Positions 62,078 through 64,000 of a DNA stretch of 64,000 nt are shown here, one piece after another; positions within the stretch are counted from its first letter, which is position 1, and each line of letters opens with the position of its first letter. Under the pieces are notes generated by a model. That model did no database searches, had not been told where the DNA came from, and saw only the letters and a list, made by a program, of their open reading frames with translations. Origin of the DNA: Liolophura sinensis (lineage: Eukaryota; Mollusca; Polyplacophora; Chitonida; Chitonidae); assembly GCF_032854445.1 (NCBI RefSeq), contig NC_088301.1:13386281-13450280 (forward strand), read 5' to 3'. The translations under genes and the position numbers were made by a program.

Positions 62078-62128
62078 CCTTCTCCGCTTGGCTCATGGAT
62101 GGTGATTTCGGGGCAGTATCATTTACAG
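62078..62128 (+). other. Possible 51-nt exon (unassigned)
   Basis: A (TTTG)-rich pyrimidine tract ending TTTTGTTTTGCAG is followed by 51 nt and then CAG|GTAGGA. Two frames are open (AFSAWLMDGDFGAVSFTG or PSPLGSWMVISGQYHLQ), and neither matches a family I know. The splice-site-like ends are the only support. Confidence 0.2.
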
Positions 62129-62542
62129 GTAGGACATGCCGGCTCATCCTACATTTAGTGCCAGTGAAACTCCAAACTATACGAGGAGTTCAGTTTGAGA
62201 CGGGGTAATTACACCGGCTTTTATTGAATCTGATATGTATAAAACTTGGTACATACCACTGAACTTAACTATTATAGCACACAATATATGTAAGTTACAA
62301 CAAGCTTATTCTCTTTATGTACACAACTCGTCTATATCACAGACCCCCTCAACACTTAAACAGGAAAATGCGTAGAATTGTAATAATTTAATAACTGTAC
62401 ATATTTTATCACTTTATCACTCGTCTTATGTTTATACTGAGAAGAAAACTGAGCTGTGAAGAGCAGTAATCAAAATTCAGTCGATTTGCATTAGCGCCAC
62501 TCATTAAACTTAGAAATTATTAATCTGGAACGTCCATTTTGA

Positions 62543-62548
62543 TTTATT
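62543..62548 (-). promoter_or_regulatory. Candidate poly(A) signal for the Ly6-type gene
   Basis: AATAAA on the minus strand, about 640 bp after the TAA stop of the Ly6-type exon. Confidence 0.3.
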
Positions 62549-63187
62549 GACGGTGGCTAAATTAAAAAGGTATGTTGATTTGAATGACTTTTTATCACCG
62601 CTATGTTCTTAAAACACATTGCATGTGATAATCTTCAAAGTAAAATTAGGGAAAATACGAGTTTTAGAACATTAGATTCCTTGTTTTATATATAACATAT
62701 ATTTTTTTTTAAATAAAAATGCTTATATCACAGTTTCACTTTCATGGATTGCGAGGCCTCTTTGCTAATGGCCTGCTAAACGGTGCGGTCAAAACATAGA
62801 AATGGAACTCGACGTCGATGACTGGAATGATTTAGAATTTAGATTCATTGCCAAATATGTTGACCGTTAATTTTCAGTTACAGTTAAACTTCGCTGGTCT
62901 GTCGCTTCTCAAGGATTGTCAAAATTTCGTTTCCAGTGTAACGAGATTCCGGTTCATTGGCAATTTTCTTTGAGAGAAACGCACACCCCATTTCAGTTTC
63001 CTGGAGAAATCATTTCCGGGGTAAATTTAAATAATATACATGTACGTGGCGCAAAGCTAAATTTCAGAAAGATCTAATCGAACAGCAGTTACGTTTACGG
63101 AATGTTTATATCTGCATAGACGCTTGTTTCTGGACCCCGGTCGCTTTCCTGTACAAGGTCAACTCGGGCAGTTCGAGAAAGAGACCT

Positions 63188-63436
63188 TTACAATACGATT
63201 AAACACGTGATCAAGGCCACCAATGGTAGCCAAACCGAAGTGGACGCCATCTTGCCTACAGTACCATTCTTCACTTTGCTCATTGCTTCTCCGTTACATT
63301 TGTCAGTACTGCAGCACTGAGTGCATTTTTTCTTAGCTTCGTCGCAAGTCCATTTCTCCTCCGCGGTAGTGCATGTCCCTGTGTGACAGGATCTTGAAAA
63401 GGTGTAGGAGTCATTAGAATTTTGTCTAGCCTCAAT
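63188..63436 (-). CDS. Terminal coding exon of a Ly6/uPAR (three-finger) GPI-anchored protein
   Basis: The minus-strand acceptor is GGTTTCTACATTTCAG, and the exon starts at 63436 on a codon boundary and runs 82 codons to the stop at 63188-63190. It carries SCHTGTC, WTCDEAKKKC and then TQCCSTDKCN, the CC-x4-CN signature ending a Ly6/uPAR domain, where the last Asn follows the final disulfide Cys. After a short linker with an NGT glycosylation sequon comes the hydrophobic end VWLPLVALITCLIVL without a charged cytoplasmic part, typical of a GPI-attachment signal. Such proteins sit outside the plasma membrane. Known roles include receptor modulation and epithelial junctions, but none can be assigned here. 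The signal peptide and the first half of the domain must be in exons to the right, beyond or near the window edge. Confidence 0.8.
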   Translation of the reverse strand: MEARQNSNDSYTFSRSCHTGTCTTAEEKWTCDEAKKKCTQCCSTDKCNGEAMSKVKNGTVGKMASTSVWLPLVALITCLIVL

Positions 63437-63965
63437 CTGAAATGTAGAAACCACGCACATCTTTAAAAGTGACTGCAAAGTGGTCTTGTCCGGCCATGAA
63501 CGTTTTAACTATCACCAGAGGGCTGATATCACGTCAATCTATGAACGATCCCAGCAACCAGTCAAAGATGGATTTACTGTGCAATTTTTTTTTTAAAACA
63601 ACATTTTTTAACAACAACACTGCATACTTGCCGAAAAAGGGATCTGCATATGACCTACAAATATAGTCCAAATGTTCTTTTTGGAATAATATCAATACTG
63701 TGAATGATCTAACACCCCCTCCCCCAACCCCAAAGAGTGCATTTCTGGATATGTCGTAACATATTTCTATTCGTGCTAAAACTTGCATTTACCCTTCCTG
63801 AGTAATCTCATAATTATGAAAATGCAAGCGATGATTCTGAAAATTGTAATGATTTATCAGTCTGTTGCTTTGCATGATACAGGTCTGCCAGGCATCAGGT
63901 TGTGGCTTCTCAATTTTGGTACTAATTGCTAGTTTTTGGTTGAGTCCAATTTTTGGTTTCTTTTA
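63437..63965 (-). other. Probable intron of the Ly6-type gene
   Basis: AT-rich sequence upstream of the terminal exon on the minus strand, without a Cys-rich exon that I can recognise. Confidence 0.45.
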
Positions 63966-64000
63966 CCTTTTCTTGCTTCAGCCATGAGGGCGTCCAAATT
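63966..64000. other. Possible exon at the window edge, strand uncertain
   Basis: On the minus strand AATTTGGACGCCCTCATGGC then TGAAGCAAGAAAAG|GTAAAA reads NLDALMAEARK up to a donor-like site. On the plus strand TTTTACCTTTTCTTGCTTCAG looks like a strong acceptor before CCATGAGGGCGTCC. Both cannot be right, and the window ends here. Confidence 0.3.

Larger units (their letters stand above)
58941..63187. other. Intergenic between SSBP and the Ly6-type gene
   Basis: It is AT-rich with few repeats. The block 59820-60110 is GC-richer and motif-dense (GTTGCCATGGGAAC at 59844-59857, CAATTAATC, CACCTGAG) and could be regulatory. (TTTG)n is at 62040-62062. A possible small exon at 62078-62128 is listed separately. 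An AATAAA on the minus strand at 62543-62548 may serve the Ly6 gene. Confidence 0.5.

Overview
The window is animal genomic DNA: intron-rich, AT-rich, and about 2% coding. Two kinds of tRNA-derived or SINE-like retroposon, one with an (ATAAATAA)-type tail and one with a (CTCA)n tail, together with a degraded Tc1/mariner transposon, point to a lophotrochozoan, most likely a mollusc or a brachiopod. I cannot fix the species. There is no sign of prokaryotic operons, phage or CRISPR.

About 1-49 kb is occupied by one plus-strand gene that I recognise with confidence: the orthologue of the SSBP2/3/4 family (Drosophila Ssdp). These are co-factors of LDB/Chip and LIM-homeodomain transcription complexes. 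Twelve coding exons can be placed with GT-AG sites and continuous reading phase, from 545 to the stop at 46470-46472. The first exons, which encode the N-terminal LisH/LUFS domain, lie left of the window. What is present is the Pro/Gly/Met-rich part (PFMSPRFPGG, PMQRMTPP, NYGGMRGPP, YSSGSPGNYN, GPPGTPIMPSP, DSTNSGDSMY, GPGTPRED) and a highly charged C-terminal tail. Exons 1-3 are spread over 38 kb, with introns of 3.9, 7.0 and 26.9 kb. Exons 4-12 are packed into 8 kb. The 26.9-kb intron holds an exact 1,333-bp tandem duplication and blocks with homeodomain-type motifs that could be enhancers.

From about 46.5 to 49.1 kb is the likely 3' UTR. From 49 to 63 kb I find no convincing gene. The stretch holds minisatellites, SINE fragments, an approximately 195-bp inverted repeat, and a dead Tc1/mariner transposase on the minus strand. 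A 30-bp (10-codon) piece of that transposase has been amplified into a 17-copy minisatellite. At the right edge (63188-63436, minus strand) is the last coding exon of a Ly6/uPAR (three-finger) protein with a GPI-anchor signal. It converges on the SSBP gene.

No new multi-gene system was found. The most interesting items are the transposase-derived minisatellite, a decayed in-frame duplicate of SSBP exon 5, the exact 1,333-bp tandem duplication, the SSBP C-terminal tail, and the large hairpin at 55.2-55.4 kb.
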